DNA of 64,000 bases from Dyella_B sp035277725 (lineage in GTDB: Bacteria > Pseudomonadota > Gammaproteobacteria > Xanthomonadales > Rhodanobacteraceae). Both the position numbers and the translations under genes were made by a program. The notes beneath the pieces were generated by a model. That model did no database searches and was not told the DNA's origin. It worked only from the letters and a program-made list of their open reading frames with translations. Numbering within the stretch: position 1 is the stretch's first letter; every line of letters starts with the position of its first letter. Positions 35,820 to 44,450 of this stretch are shown in pieces. The stretch covers positions 1 to 64,000 of the forward strand of contig NZ_DATEJY010000104.1 of NCBI RefSeq assembly GCF_035277725.1, read 5' to 3'.

Positions 35820-36093
35820 AACTCACCTCTTCAAATGCGGGCAGCCGCGACAGTGCGACCGCCGGGGAAAGCCCGATGGTACCAATGCTATACCAGGCAA
35901 TACCAGTCCCTTGTGCAGTGCAAACGTATGCATTCTTTTCATAACGGCGGGAATCGTAAGCCGCACATTGAAAATCGTAAAAATCGGCGTCACTGCCAGC
36001 ACGGCCGAGCCGTCCCGGCGGCGGCCGAGCCGGAGGATTTGCGATGCAAAGACCAGTTGTCGCAGTGGTTACGCATTGGTATGGTTTGCAACT
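35820..36093. promoter_or_regulatory. Divergent zwf/gntR control region
   Basis: This gap holds no gene. Two copies of ATACCAG (35890-35896 and 35900-35906) are spaced exactly 10 bp apart, one helical turn. TTGGTATGG lies at 36076-36084, near the regulator's start, with the related sequence in the other orientation. GntR proteins of the HutC/UTRA group often bind TGGTAT-ATACCA type sites, so these are candidate operators for both directions. Confidence 0.35.
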
Positions 36094-36846
36094 ATGCAGA
36101 ATGCCCTGGCCGAGGAATACCGGCGGCTGAGCCGCGATACCACCACCCACCAGCCGCTGGCTTACCTGCGGCTGCGGCGGGCCATTCGCAACGTGATCCA
36201 GCATCGCGACATCGAGCCTGGCCAGACCCTGCCTAGCGAACGCGATTTATCGCAGGCCCTGGGTTTGTCGCGCGTGACGGTGCGCAAGGCGATTTCAGGT
36301 CTGGTTGAAGAAGGTCTGCTCACCCAACGTCACGGTGCCGGCACCTTCGTGGCCGAACGCATCATCAAGCCGATGTCGCGCCTCACCAGTTTCACCGAAG
36401 ACCTGCGCGCACGCGGCCTGCATCCGCGTTCCGAATTCTTCGAGCGCAGCGTGGGCGAGGTGACGCCGGAAGAATCGATGGCGCTCAACCTTTCGCCCGG
36501 CGTGCTGGTGGCGCGCCTGCATCGCGTGCGCTATGCGGAGGACGAACCGCTGGCGATCGAACGCAGCGTGGTGCCGGCCAGCGTGCTGCCGGATCCGCAT
36601 GAAGTGCACGATTCGCTGTACGAGGCGCTGGAGAAATACGACTGCCGCCCGGTGCGCGCCCTGCAGCGTTTGCGCGCGGTGTTGCTGGCGGCGCGGCAGG
36701 CGCGTTTGCTGCACGTGAGTGCGGGCAGCGCAGGCTTGCATATCGAGCGGCGTGGTTTTCTCGACGATGGCCGCGTGGTGGAGTTCACCACTTCGTGGTA
36801 TCGCGGGGATATTTACGATTTCGTGGCGGAATTGCAGACGGATTGA
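36094..36846 (+). CDS. GntR-family regulator (HutC/UTRA type)
   Basis: A 250-residue regulator. The N-terminal winged helix (about 20-90) reads AYLRLRRAIRNVIQHRDIEPGQTLPSERDLSQALGLSRVTVRKAISGLVEEGLLTQRHGAGTFVAE. The C-terminal UTRA ligand domain (about 105-245) has SFTEDLRARGLHPRS and later LHIERRGFLDDGRVVEFTTSWYRGDIYDFVAEL. The ATG at 36094 gives the normal family length. NagR/PhnF/HutC-type proteins sense sugar phosphates or similar metabolites. Divergence from zwf-pgl-edd-eda suggests it controls glucose catabolism here; this is inferred from position only. Confidence 0.9.
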   Translation: MQNALAEEYRRLSRDTTTHQPLAYLRLRRAIRNVIQHRDIEPGQTLPSERDLSQALGLSRVTVRKAISGLVEEGLLTQRHGAGTFVAERIIKPMSRLTSFTEDLRARGLHPRSEFFERSVGEVTPEESMALNLSPGVLVARLHRVRYAEDEPLAIERSVVPASVLPDPHEVHDSLYEALEKYDCRPVRALQRLRAVLLAARQARLLHVSAGSAGLHIERRGFLDDGRVVEFTTSWYRGDIYDFVAELQTD

Positions 36847-36863
36847 TCCACGCTGCGTTTGGA

Positions 36864-38057
36864 TCAGGGCAGCGTCATATGCCGCCCGCCCGGATGCTGG
36901 TTCACGATGCTGTAGGGTAGCAGCGACCAATCGTCATTGGCCTCGCATACGCGCATTGCTCGTGCAAACGACGGCGTAAACGAAATGCCCTTAGGCGTGA
37001 GATGCCACGAAGGGAAGTCCCACACAGAGGGGTCGCCGTAGTCGCAATCGTCATCCTTGATGTTCGTGGGATACAAGGCGGTCAGCTGCTGCGCCAACCA
37101 CGGCGCCAAGTAGGTGCTGCGATACTTCGAATACTCATCGAAGCTCACCGCGTTGGCTTGGCCGTCGGACGCGGAACCGTCGTTCCCGGTGTCTTCGATG
37201 TAATGAAACGGCTTGCCCTTGCCCACCCAAAGCACGTCCTCAAGGGTGAGCACTTGTGCAGTATGAGCATCCAGATTGATTGGCGCATCGCCAAAATCGG
37301 GATGCGCGCCGCCGCAGTAGTAGCTTGTGAAAACGCTGATGCTGATCGCGTTGGGCGACAACAGCTGCGGCGTGACGGTTTGTTCGTAATCCCCTCCGCC
37401 TAATCGGCTGTTGCCCAGCATGCACGCATGGAAAGCACTCACCTCAGACCATTGGCGAGCGCGCAACGCATCGTTGATCTTCTGGCGCTGCGCATCCGGA
37501 TAGCCGTCCAGAATTTCAAACAAGGCGATCTTCGATTGCGGCTCGACCCACCATTGCAAGGTGTGGCCCATGAAGGTTTCTTTGCGATCCTTTTGCAAGG
37601 TAAGACCGCTTAAACGCAGATATTCGTAAAGATCGCTGGCATAGAGTTTTTGCAGATAGCCATCCGAACCGACCGCAGGTGCCGGCAACTTGGCAGGCTG
37701 TAAAGCGAGCGCAAGGGTTTTGCCCTTCGGACTGCGCCACGTTCCCGACCAGTTGCCGCTGGCCGCTCGCGTCAGGTCGATTTGCGGGAGCTTTGATGCG
37801 TCATCATCCTGCCCCTCGGACATATGCATGCCATTCGGATTCTGCATGCTGCCGCCAAGCGGAAGGTCGCGATGGTATTTCGTATAGAAATAGCGCCCAT
37901 CGATATGACCGTCTTTATCCGTATCGATTTCCATCACGATCGGCTGTGTGCCCAGCGTGCCGGTATAGACGGCCGCGCCTTCTTTGGCCATGGCAACGGC
38001 CAACCATGTACACCCGGCGCATAGCGCGAATACCACACGTGCAAAAGAACGGTTCAT
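36864..38057 (-). CDS. Exported protein of unknown function (397 aa)
   Basis: It has a signal peptide (1-24, MNRSFARVVFALCAGCTWLAVAMA) and then about 370 residues. The front part resembles beta-sandwich lipid/ligand-binding segments (VYTGTLGTQPIVMEIDTDKDGHIDGRYFY). The rear has SISVFTSYYCGGAHPDFGDAPINLDAHTAQVLTLEDVLW, a pattern shared with DUF3298/RsiV-like periplasmic proteins. ATG 38057 has GGAGGGG upstream. The gene is convergent with the GntR gene and divergent from the riboswitch-btuB unit. No function is known to me; an envelope role is likely. Confidence 0.7.
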   Translation of the reverse strand: MNRSFARVVFALCAGCTWLAVAMAKEGAAVYTGTLGTQPIVMEIDTDKDGHIDGRYFYTKYHRDLPLGGSMQNPNGMHMSEGQDDDASKLPQIDLTRAASGNWSGTWRSPKGKTLALALQPAKLPAPAVGSDGYLQKLYASDLYEYLRLSGLTLQKDRKETFMGHTLQWWVEPQSKIALFEILDGYPDAQRQKINDALRARQWSEVSAFHACMLGNSRLGGGDYEQTVTPQLLSPNAISISVFTSYYCGGAHPDFGDAPINLDAHTAQVLTLEDVLWVGKGKPFHYIEDTGNDGSASDGQANAVSFDEYSKYRSTYLAPWLAQQLTALYPTNIKDDDCDYGDPSVWDFPSWHLTPKGISFTPSFARAMRVCEANDDWSLLPYSIVNQHPGGRHMTLP

Positions 38058-38210
38058 GGGCTGTCCCCTCCGTGGATGTCGTCGCGAACATTCAAACATA
38101 CCGTTGCTTGCGACAAAAAGACCAGGACAAGGCGGAGTTCGGGCCAAACGCGCCATCCACATGGCGAGCCGTTTGCCTCGCTGATCGCCACCGGCTACAG
38201 TTCGCGCGTT

Positions 38211-38403
38211 CCAGGTGTCCCCAAGGATCAATCCAAGGGGATGAAACGGGAAGCCGGTGCGCTGTTCGCGCAGCAAAGCCGGCACTGCCCCCGCAACGGT
38301 AAGCGAGCAAGTCGAGCGATCACGCGCCACTGTGCGTAAGCATGGGAAGGCATCGTTCGAAGCATGTACAAACATGCCACTCGCAAGTCCGGAGACCGGC
38401 CTG
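38211..38403 (+). promoter_or_regulatory. Cobalamin (adenosylcobalamin) riboswitch
   Basis: The conserved core is readable in order: CAGGTGTCCCC.., GATGAAACGGGAAGCCGG (38240-38257), GCCGGCACTGCCCCCGCAAC (38278-38297) then GGTAAGCGAG, CCACTGTG, GGGAAGGC and finally AAGTCCGGAGACCGGCCTG (38385-38403). This is the class I cobalamin element. It lies 150 bp before btuB on the same strand, so vitamin B12 would shut off receptor synthesis. Confidence 0.93.
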
Positions 38404-38552
38404 GAACAGGTTCTGGCATTCGCGGTGGGCGAGGCACGGAGTTCGCGCTGTGGCGTTCTGCGCCTGCCCGCCTTCCGTTCCCACGTTCCATCCGACGCCG
38501 GCTTACTCATGCTTTAGCCGCGCGGGGACGTGCGGCAGGGGAAACATCCATC

Positions 38553-40451
38553 GTGTCGAAGAAGAACGCGCTTGCAGCCGCCTTGCTGCTGTCACTGGCC
38601 GCGCAGGCCGCTTACGCCCAATCCAACGGCGACCAGAATGGCTCGCTGGCGCCGGTGATCGTGACCGCCACGCGTACCGCCATCACCGCCAACGAGGCGC
38701 TGTCGTCGGTCACTGTGATCACGCGCGAGGACATCGAGCGCCTGCAGCCGGTATCGATCGTCGATGTGCTGACCGGCCTGCCCGGTGTGTCGATCGCGCA
38801 AACCGGCGGTGTCGGCGGGCAATCCTCGTTGTATCTGCGCGGCACCAATGCCACGCACGTGCTGGTACTGATCGACGGCGTGCGCATTGGCTCGGTGAGC
38901 ATCGGCTTGCCTGCCTTGGAGCAGATTCCGGTGCAGGCGATCGACCGTATCGAGATCGTGCGCGGCCCGCGCGCCAGCCTGTACGGCTCGGATGCGATCG
39001 GTGGCGTGATTCAGATTTTCACCCGGCATGGCCAGCCGAACAGCGGCATTTCGCCATCGGTGAGCGTTACCAGCGGCAGCCATGGGTACGTCAATGGTCA
39101 GGCCGGCGTTTCCGGCGGCGATGCGCATCTCTGGTACAACGCCAGCCTCGGCGGCACCTACACCGGCGGCATTCCCAATTGCCGCATGGGCGCGGCGGAG
39201 CGCGGCATTGCCTGCTACGTGGACGATCCGCGCAACGATGCGTATCGCAACTGGAACGGCTTCGCCAACGTCGGCTATCGCTGGGACAACGGCACGGAGC
39301 TCGCCTTCGACTGGCTGCGCAGCAAAAGCAACGCGGAATTCGCCGGCAGCCCCTACAGCGGCAACGACAGCCTGGAAGAACAATACGTCGCCGGTGCGCG
39401 CCTGAGCTTTACGCCACTGTCGATCTGGAAAGTCACGCTCAGCGCCGGCCAAAGCCGTGACGATCTCGCCAGCTATTACCAAGGCACTTATTTCAGCCAG
39501 TACTACCCGCGCATGGCGACAGGTTATTTCAATTCGCGCCGCAACCAGGCGTCGTGGCAGAACGACATCACGCTGGCCACCGACCAGTTGCTCACCGTGG
39601 GCGTGGATTACCAGCAAGAACATGTCGCCAGCGACACGGCCTTCCAACAGACCACCCGCGGCGATACCGGCACGTTTGCGCAGTACCAGGGCACCTTCGG
39701 CCATAACGAAGTGCAGCTGGCAGCGCGCCACGATCACAACGATCAGTTCGGCAACCACAACACTGGTTCGGCAGCGTGGGGCTATCACTTCGAAAACGGC
39801 CCGGTGCTGTCGGTGAGCTACGGCAGCGCCTTCCACGCGCCCACGTTTGATGATTTGTACTTTCCGCCGCTCGGCGGCTTCCCGACGGCCAATCCGGATC
39901 TGCGGCCGGAAACCTCGCGCAGCGCGGAAATTGGCCTGACCCAGCAGATGCAGCACTGGAACTGGGGCGTCAACGCGTACCAGACCACCATCGACAACCT
40001 GATCGTGCTGGACCAGAACTACGTGCCGCAAAACCTGAGCCGCGCGCGCATCCGCGGCCTGGAAGGCCAGGTCGGCTTCAACCTGGACGATTGGCGCGTG
40101 CAGAGCTATCTCACACTGATGCAGCCGAAGAACAACGACGGCGGCCCCAACAACGGCAACCTGCTGCAGCGGCGTGCACAGCGCACGGCGCGCGTCGACG
40201 TCGATCGCAAGCTGGGCCGGTTCAACCTGGGCGCCACGTTCTTTGCATCCAGCAAGCGCTACGACGACATCGCCAACACCGAACGCATGGGCGGCTACGC
40301 CACCACCGACCTGCGTGCCAGCTACCGCTTCGCACCGGATTGGCAGGTGGAGGCCAAGCTGGCGAATGTGTTCGATCACAACTATGAAACGGTCTACTAC
40401 TACAACGAGCTGGGCCGCACCTGGTATTTGACCGTGCGTTACGGCCTCTGA
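38553..40451 (+). CDS. btuB: TonB-dependent vitamin B12 receptor
   Basis: A 632-residue outer membrane receptor. A signal peptide (1-23, ending AQAAYAQ) is followed by the TonB box region (APVIVTATR) and the plug, with LTGLPGVSIAQTGGVGGQSSLYLRGTNATHVLVLIDGVRIGSV and IDRIEIVRGPRASLYGSDAIGGVIQIFT. The 22-strand barrel ends YNELGRTWYLTVRYGL. The end residue is Leu where most such barrels end in Phe. The GTG start at 38553 is favoured by the signal peptide and an AGGGGAAA site. The cobalamin riboswitch upstream, the length and the plug motifs together support BtuB. Confidence 0.94.
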   Translation: MSKKNALAAALLLSLAAQAAYAQSNGDQNGSLAPVIVTATRTAITANEALSSVTVITREDIERLQPVSIVDVLTGLPGVSIAQTGGVGGQSSLYLRGTNATHVLVLIDGVRIGSVSIGLPALEQIPVQAIDRIEIVRGPRASLYGSDAIGGVIQIFTRHGQPNSGISPSVSVTSGSHGYVNGQAGVSGGDAHLWYNASLGGTYTGGIPNCRMGAAERGIACYVDDPRNDAYRNWNGFANVGYRWDNGTELAFDWLRSKSNAEFAGSPYSGNDSLEEQYVAGARLSFTPLSIWKVTLSAGQSRDDLASYYQGTYFSQYYPRMATGYFNSRRNQASWQNDITLATDQLLTVGVDYQQEHVASDTAFQQTTRGDTGTFAQYQGTFGHNEVQLAARHDHNDQFGNHNTGSAAWGYHFENGPVLSVSYGSAFHAPTFDDLYFPPLGGFPTANPDLRPETSRSAEIGLTQQMQHWNWGVNAYQTTIDNLIVLDQNYVPQNLSRARIRGLEGQVGFNLDDWRVQSYLTLMQPKNNDGGPNNGNLLQRRAQRTARVDVDRKLGRFNLGATFFASSKRYDDIANTERMGGYATTDLRASYRFAPDWQVEAKLANVFDHNYETVYYYNELGRTWYLTVRYGL

Positions 40452-40472
40452 CATAGGTTGGGGTGCGAACCC

Positions 40473-40740
40473 TGAGGTATCCCCACGTTTTTGCCGTCGT
40501 TCCGTTTAGGGGAATTGAAGTTCACGTCAAGCCCATTTCAGAGCGAGTCGTCATTCCGGCGCAGGCCGGAATCCAGTTCAAATACGCCGTGCGAAGCACT
40601 CAACATGGAAGATGCTGTGTCCTTCGGACGCTTATTCCACTGGATTCCGGCCTGCGCCGGAATGACGAGCAAAAGAACATCACACGACTATGTCTTTGAT
40701 TTTTTGGCACCACTGAGCAAAAACCGTTGGGGATACCTCA
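40473..40740. mobile_element. MITE-like insertion, 268 bp
   Basis: Terminal inverted repeats: TGAGGTATCCCCA-CG-TTTTTGC at 40473 and, read on the other strand from 40740, TGAGGTATCCCCAACGGTTT.. (about 24 bp, one or two gaps). It is flanked on both sides by GGGTGCGAACCC (40461-40472 and 40741-40752), a 12-bp target duplication. It has no coding capacity. A family C palindrome (40549-40667) sits inside. Confidence 0.75.
40549..40667. repeat. Palindromic repeat, family C, inside the MITE-like element
   Basis: The arms are CGTCATTCCGGCGCAGGCCG.. at 40549 and ..CCTGCGCCGGAATGACG ending 40667, separated by about 63 bp. The flanks match the other family C copies, with GGCGCAGGCC replacing the inner palindrome. 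Confidence 0.88.
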
Positions 40741-40841
40741 GGGTGCGAACCCCAACTCTCGTGATACATGGAATGGCGATGTTGGGTTCGCACCCCAACC
40801 TACCTGGCTCGGGCGGGCATGAGATTTCTTCATCATGCCCG

Positions 40842-41005
40842 CCATGCCTTTCGGCACGGCCCGACTTCAGGCACATTTGCGCTTCTGGCCCCCAAGGCAT
40901 AAAGGTGCCCATGAATGTGCCCTTCTTTTTGCTTGCGCCACGGCCAGCGCGGGATGCGCGCGACCGTGGCTTTCGCTTGCCTGGCGTATCGGCGCGGGTG
41001 ATGGC
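40842..41005 (+). promoter_or_regulatory. Leader of the first orphan RND gene, shared with the second
   Basis: About 40 bp at 40842-40882 (GGCACGGCCCGACTTCAGGC..) closely match 44302-44343 upstream of the other RND gene, and both leaders end GCGGGTG-TGGC before ATGAATAT. Both could encode similar short peptides (MPFGTARLQAHLR and MPSGTARLHAHLR). The leader holds no other gene. Its function, such as a leader peptide or structured 5' RNA, is unknown. Confidence 0.45.
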
Positions 41006-44000
41006 ATGAATATCTTTGCCCCCATCATCCGCCGCCCGATAGGCACCTCGCTGCTGGCGATCGGGCTGACCATTGCCGGCTTCTGCGCCTATCTCATGCT
41101 GGGCGTCGCCGCATTGCCGACCCTGGATTTCCCGGGCGTGTTCGTCACCGTCGCGCAGCCGGGCGCCAGTGCGCAGACCATGGCCAACACCGTGCTCGCG
41201 CCGCTGGAGCGCCATCTTGGCCGCATCCCCGGCGTCGAGGACATGTACGGCAATGCCAACCAGGGCAGCGCCACCGTGATGGTGCGTTTCTCCTTCGGGC
41301 GCAACATCGACAAGATCGCCGAGGACGTACAAACCGCGATCAATGCCGCCCAGCCCGACCTGCCTTCGTCGCTGCCGAGCCCGCCGCAGTACTTCAAGTT
41401 CGACACTTCCCAGATTCCGATCCTGCACATCGCGCTCACATCCAGCAGCCTGCCGCCGGACAAGCTCTACGATCTCACCGATACGCTGCTCAGCCCTGCG
41501 CTGGCGCAGATTCCGGGCGTGGCGCGGGTCGAATTGTTTGGCGGCACGCCGCACGCAGTGCGCGTGGACGTGAACACCGCGGCGCTGTCCGCCAAGGGTC
41601 TCACCGCCAATGACATCCGCAACGCGCTGATCGCCGCCAACGTCACCTCGCCGCAGGGCATGCTGACCGACGGCCAGACGCAGATGATGGTGACGGCCAA
41701 CGACGCGCTGCACACCCCGGCGGATTTCGCCAAGCTGGTGATCTCCAACCACAAGGGCGTGCCGGTTTATCTATCCGACGTCGCCAAGGTCAGCAGTGGC
41801 GAGCAGGATAAATACCAGGCCGCGTGGTTCAACGGCATGCGCACCGTGGGCCTGCAGATCAACAAGCGGCCGGAAGCCAATGCGGTGGCAACGGCCGAAG
41901 CAGTGCGCGCCAGGCTGCCTAAACTGCGCCATCTGCTGCCGGCCGACGTGCAGATGACGCCGATCTTCGACTTCACCGAAAGCACCAAGGGCGCGCTGCA
42001 CGAAGTGGAAGTGGCGCTGTTGATCAGTATCGTGCTGGTATCGCTGGTGATGCTGGTGTTCCTGCGCCGGCTGCGCCCCACCTTGATCGCCTCCCTCAGC
42101 GTGCCGTTGTCGCTGGCCGGCGCGTTCGTGGTGATGTGGTCGCTCGGTTACACGCTCAACACGCTGTCGCTGGTGGCGCTGGTGCTGTGCATCGGCTTCG
42201 TGGTGGACGACGCCATCGTGGTGATCGAGAACATCTTCCGCCACATGGAGCACGGCGAGGCGCCACTGGATGCCGCCATGCGCGGCGTGAGCGAAATCGG
42301 CTTCACGGTTATTTCGATCACGCTGTCGCTGATCGCGGTGTTCGCACCGCTGCTGTTCGGCAACAACATGCTGGTGATGCTGCTGCGCGAATTCTCCGTA
42401 ACGCTCACTGCGGCGGTGGTGATTTCCGCGATCGTGTCGTTGACGCTGACGCCTGCGTTGTGCGGCCACTATTTGAAGCCCGAATCGGCCTATGCCGGAT
42501 CGCCTTCGCGCATCGAGCAGTCGCTGCAACGTTTCGATCGCTGGTTGCATGGTCATTACGAGCGCGCGCTGGATTGGTCCATGCGCCATCGGCGCCTGAT
42601 GCGCTGGCAGCCGCTCACCCTGCTGGCTCTCACCGTCGCGCTCGGCATGGCGATCGTCAAAACGGCCGGCGGCACCTTCATGCCGGACCAGGATACCGGC
42701 CAGCTCGCGGTCTCGCTCAAGGCCGACGCCAATATCTCGCCCACGCTGCTGGCTACACGCGTGCAGCAGGCCAACAAGCTCCTGCAGAACGACCCAGCCA
42801 CGCAGGATGTGCTGACCGTACTGGGTTCGGAGAACAATGGCGGCGGTGCGGTGGGCAACGCCGCGTCGATGTACGCGGATCTCAAGCCGCGTGGCGATGG
42901 ACCGGGCCAGCGCAAGGAAGACATCAAGAAGGTGATCGAGCGGCTGGAGAAGAAGTTCGAACCGATCGCGGGCATCAAGGCGTACTTCAACCCGATCCAG
43001 TTCTTCAACGGCGGCGGCGCCGGCGACAACGCCGGCCAGTATGAATTCCAGATACTCGATACCAGCGGTGGCCAGGACTTGCAGCCGATCACGCTGCAAA
43101 TGGTGCGCAAGCTGCGAACGATTCCGCAACTTTCCGACATAAGCAGCAATTTCGACCTGGTCGGCAAGCAGCAACAGATCCAGATCGACCGCGAGAAGGC
43201 GGGCCGCCTGTTCGTGAACATCGGCGACATCGACTCGGTGCTGCTCAACTCCTTCGGGCAGAACCAGGTCTCGGTGATTTATTCGGATATCAATCAATAC
43301 CGCGTGGTGCTGACCTCTTCCAGTTCCGAATCGATGAGCGCCGAGTCGCTGCTCAATCTGTACGTGCGCAACAGCAAGGGCCAGATGATCCAGCTCTCCT
43401 CGCTGGCCAGCATCGTGCCGGACATGAGCCCGCTCGGCATTCGCCACCATAACCAGCAACAGGTGGCGACCATCAACTACAACCTGAAACCCAAGGTGCA
43501 GCAGAGCACCGGTATCGACCTGGTGCAGCAAGCGGCGTTCGCCGTGCACATGCCGCCCGGCGTGCGGCTGGATTTCACCGGCGCCAACCAGCAATTCCAG
43601 CAGGCGCAATCCAACGGCGGCATCCTGCTGCTGGCATCGATCGTTGCCATGTACATCGTGCTGGGCATTCTGTATGAAAGCCTGGGGCATCCGCTGACCA
43701 TTCTCTCCACGCTGCCGGCGGCCGGCATGGGCGCATTCCTGGCGATGCTGGTGACACATACACCGCTGTCGTTGATGGCGATCATCGCCGTGCTGATGCT
43801 GATCGGCATCGTAAAGAAGAACGCCATCCTGATGGTCGACTTCGCGCTGGTGGCGCAACGCGAACACGGTCGCTCGCCACCGGAGGCCATTCGGGAAGCG
43901 GCATTGGTGCGCTTCCGCCCCATCACCATGACCACGCTGGTGGCAATGGGCGCGGCGTTGCCGTTGGCGATCGGCTTTGGCATCGGCTCGGAAATGCGCC

Positions 44001-44203
44001 AGCCGCTGGGTATCGCGATTGTTGGCGGCCTGCTGGTATCGCAGCTGCTGACATTGTTGAGCACGCCAGCGATTTATCTGTGGTCGTACGATCATCGCCT
44101 GCGCAAGGAAGCACGCAAGGCGCGGCGCGAGGAAAAACGCCGCTTGCGGCATTTCGGGCAGGCCACACCGGTGATCGAATCCATCGCCGACGAGGCGACC
44201 TGA
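41006..44203 (+). CDS. RND efflux transporter (MdtB/MdtC-like)
   Basis: A 1,065-residue inner-membrane proton-driven pump. The first half has IIRRPIGTSLLAIGLTIAGFCAYLMLGVAALPTLDFP, typical of MdtB/MdtC. The proton-relay helix is VALVLCIGFVVDDAIVVIENI, and the C-terminal half repeats the TM plan (LMAIIAVLMLIGIVKKNAILMVDFAL). The ATG at 41006 is the usual family start (MNIFAPIIRRP). It is followed on the same strand by a related pump gene, as in mdtBC, where two different RND subunits form a mixed trimer. No adaptor or outer membrane gene is adjacent; btuB precedes it. Confidence 0.94.
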   Translation: MNIFAPIIRRPIGTSLLAIGLTIAGFCAYLMLGVAALPTLDFPGVFVTVAQPGASAQTMANTVLAPLERHLGRIPGVEDMYGNANQGSATVMVRFSFGRNIDKIAEDVQTAINAAQPDLPSSLPSPPQYFKFDTSQIPILHIALTSSSLPPDKLYDLTDTLLSPALAQIPGVARVELFGGTPHAVRVDVNTAALSAKGLTANDIRNALIAANVTSPQGMLTDGQTQMMVTANDALHTPADFAKLVISNHKGVPVYLSDVAKVSSGEQDKYQAAWFNGMRTVGLQINKRPEANAVATAEAVRARLPKLRHLLPADVQMTPIFDFTESTKGALHEVEVALLISIVLVSLVMLVFLRRLRPTLIASLSVPLSLAGAFVVMWSLGYTLNTLSLVALVLCIGFVVDDAIVVIENIFRHMEHGEAPLDAAMRGVSEIGFTVISITLSLIAVFAPLLFGNNMLVMLLREFSVTLTAAVVISAIVSLTLTPALCGHYLKPESAYAGSPSRIEQSLQRFDRWLHGHYERALDWSMRHRRLMRWQPLTLLALTVALGMAIVKTAGGTFMPDQDTGQLAVSLKADANISPTLLATRVQQANKLLQNDPATQDVLTVLGSENNGGGAVGNAASMYADLKPRGDGPGQRKEDIKKVIERLEKKFEPIAGIKAYFNPIQFFNGGGAGDNAGQYEFQILDTSGGQDLQPITLQMVRKLRTIPQLSDISSNFDLVGKQQQIQIDREKAGRLFVNIGDIDSVLLNSFGQNQVSVIYSDINQYRVVLTSSSSESMSAESLLNLYVRNSKGQMIQLSSLASIVPDMSPLGIRHHNQQQVATINYNLKPKVQQSTGIDLVQQAAFAVHMPPGVRLDFTGANQQFQQAQSNGGILLLASIVAMYIVLGILYESLGHPLTILSTLPAAGMGAFLAMLVTHTPLSLMAIIAVLMLIGIVKKNAILMVDFALVAQREHGRSPPEAIREAALVRFRPITMTTLVAMGAALPLAIGFGIGSEMRQPLGIAIVGGLLVSQLLTLLSTPAIYLWSYDHRLRKEARKARREEKRRLRHFGQATPVIESIADEAT

Positions 44204-44204
44204 C

Positions 44205-44278
44205 GTAGGTTGGGGTGCGAACCCCAACATTGCCACGTTCGCAGACATCACGATGTTGGGGTTCGCACCCCAACCTAC
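44205..44278. repeat. Palindromic repeat, family A
   Basis: GTAGGTTGGGGTGCGAAC.. starts 1 bp after the first pump's TGA stop and ends CACCCCAACCTAC at 44278. It lies in the 247-bp gap between the two RND genes, upstream of the second leader. Confidence 0.92.
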
Positions 44279-44301
44279 ACGTACAGCCTCATGCAAGCCT
44301 C

Positions 44302-44450
44302 GGCATGCCTTCTGGCACGGCCCGACTTCATGCACATTTGCGCACGCGCACGTCAGCGTATGAAGTGTCCATGGATATTTCTCATACGCGCAACAGCCGT
44401 TCATGCGGCTTGTACATGGCCGTCGTCCGTGCGCACACGCGGGTGCTGGC
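44302..44450 (+). promoter_or_regulatory. Leader of the second orphan RND gene, shared with the first
   Basis: 44302-44343 repeats the leader block of 40842-40882 with few changes. Similarity then falls but returns just before the start codon (GCGGGTGCTGGC-ATGAATAT). The pair of leaders suggests that the upstream region was duplicated with the pump gene and kept. Confidence 0.45.

Larger units (their letters stand above)
40453..40803. repeat. Palindromic repeat, family A, split by an insertion
   Basis: The left part (40453-40472, ATAGGTTGGGGTGCGAACCC) breaks off in the middle of the arm. The element resumes at 40741 (GGGTGCGAACCCCAAC..) and ends CACCCCAACCTAC at 40803. Removing 40473-40740 and one copy of the 12-bp duplication restores a normal family A repeat of about 70 bp. 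Confidence 0.88.

Noticed and set aside
38592..40454. A 620-codon minus-strand frame opposite btuB
   Set aside because: btuB has a riboswitch, signal peptide and plug motifs; the opposite frame has none.
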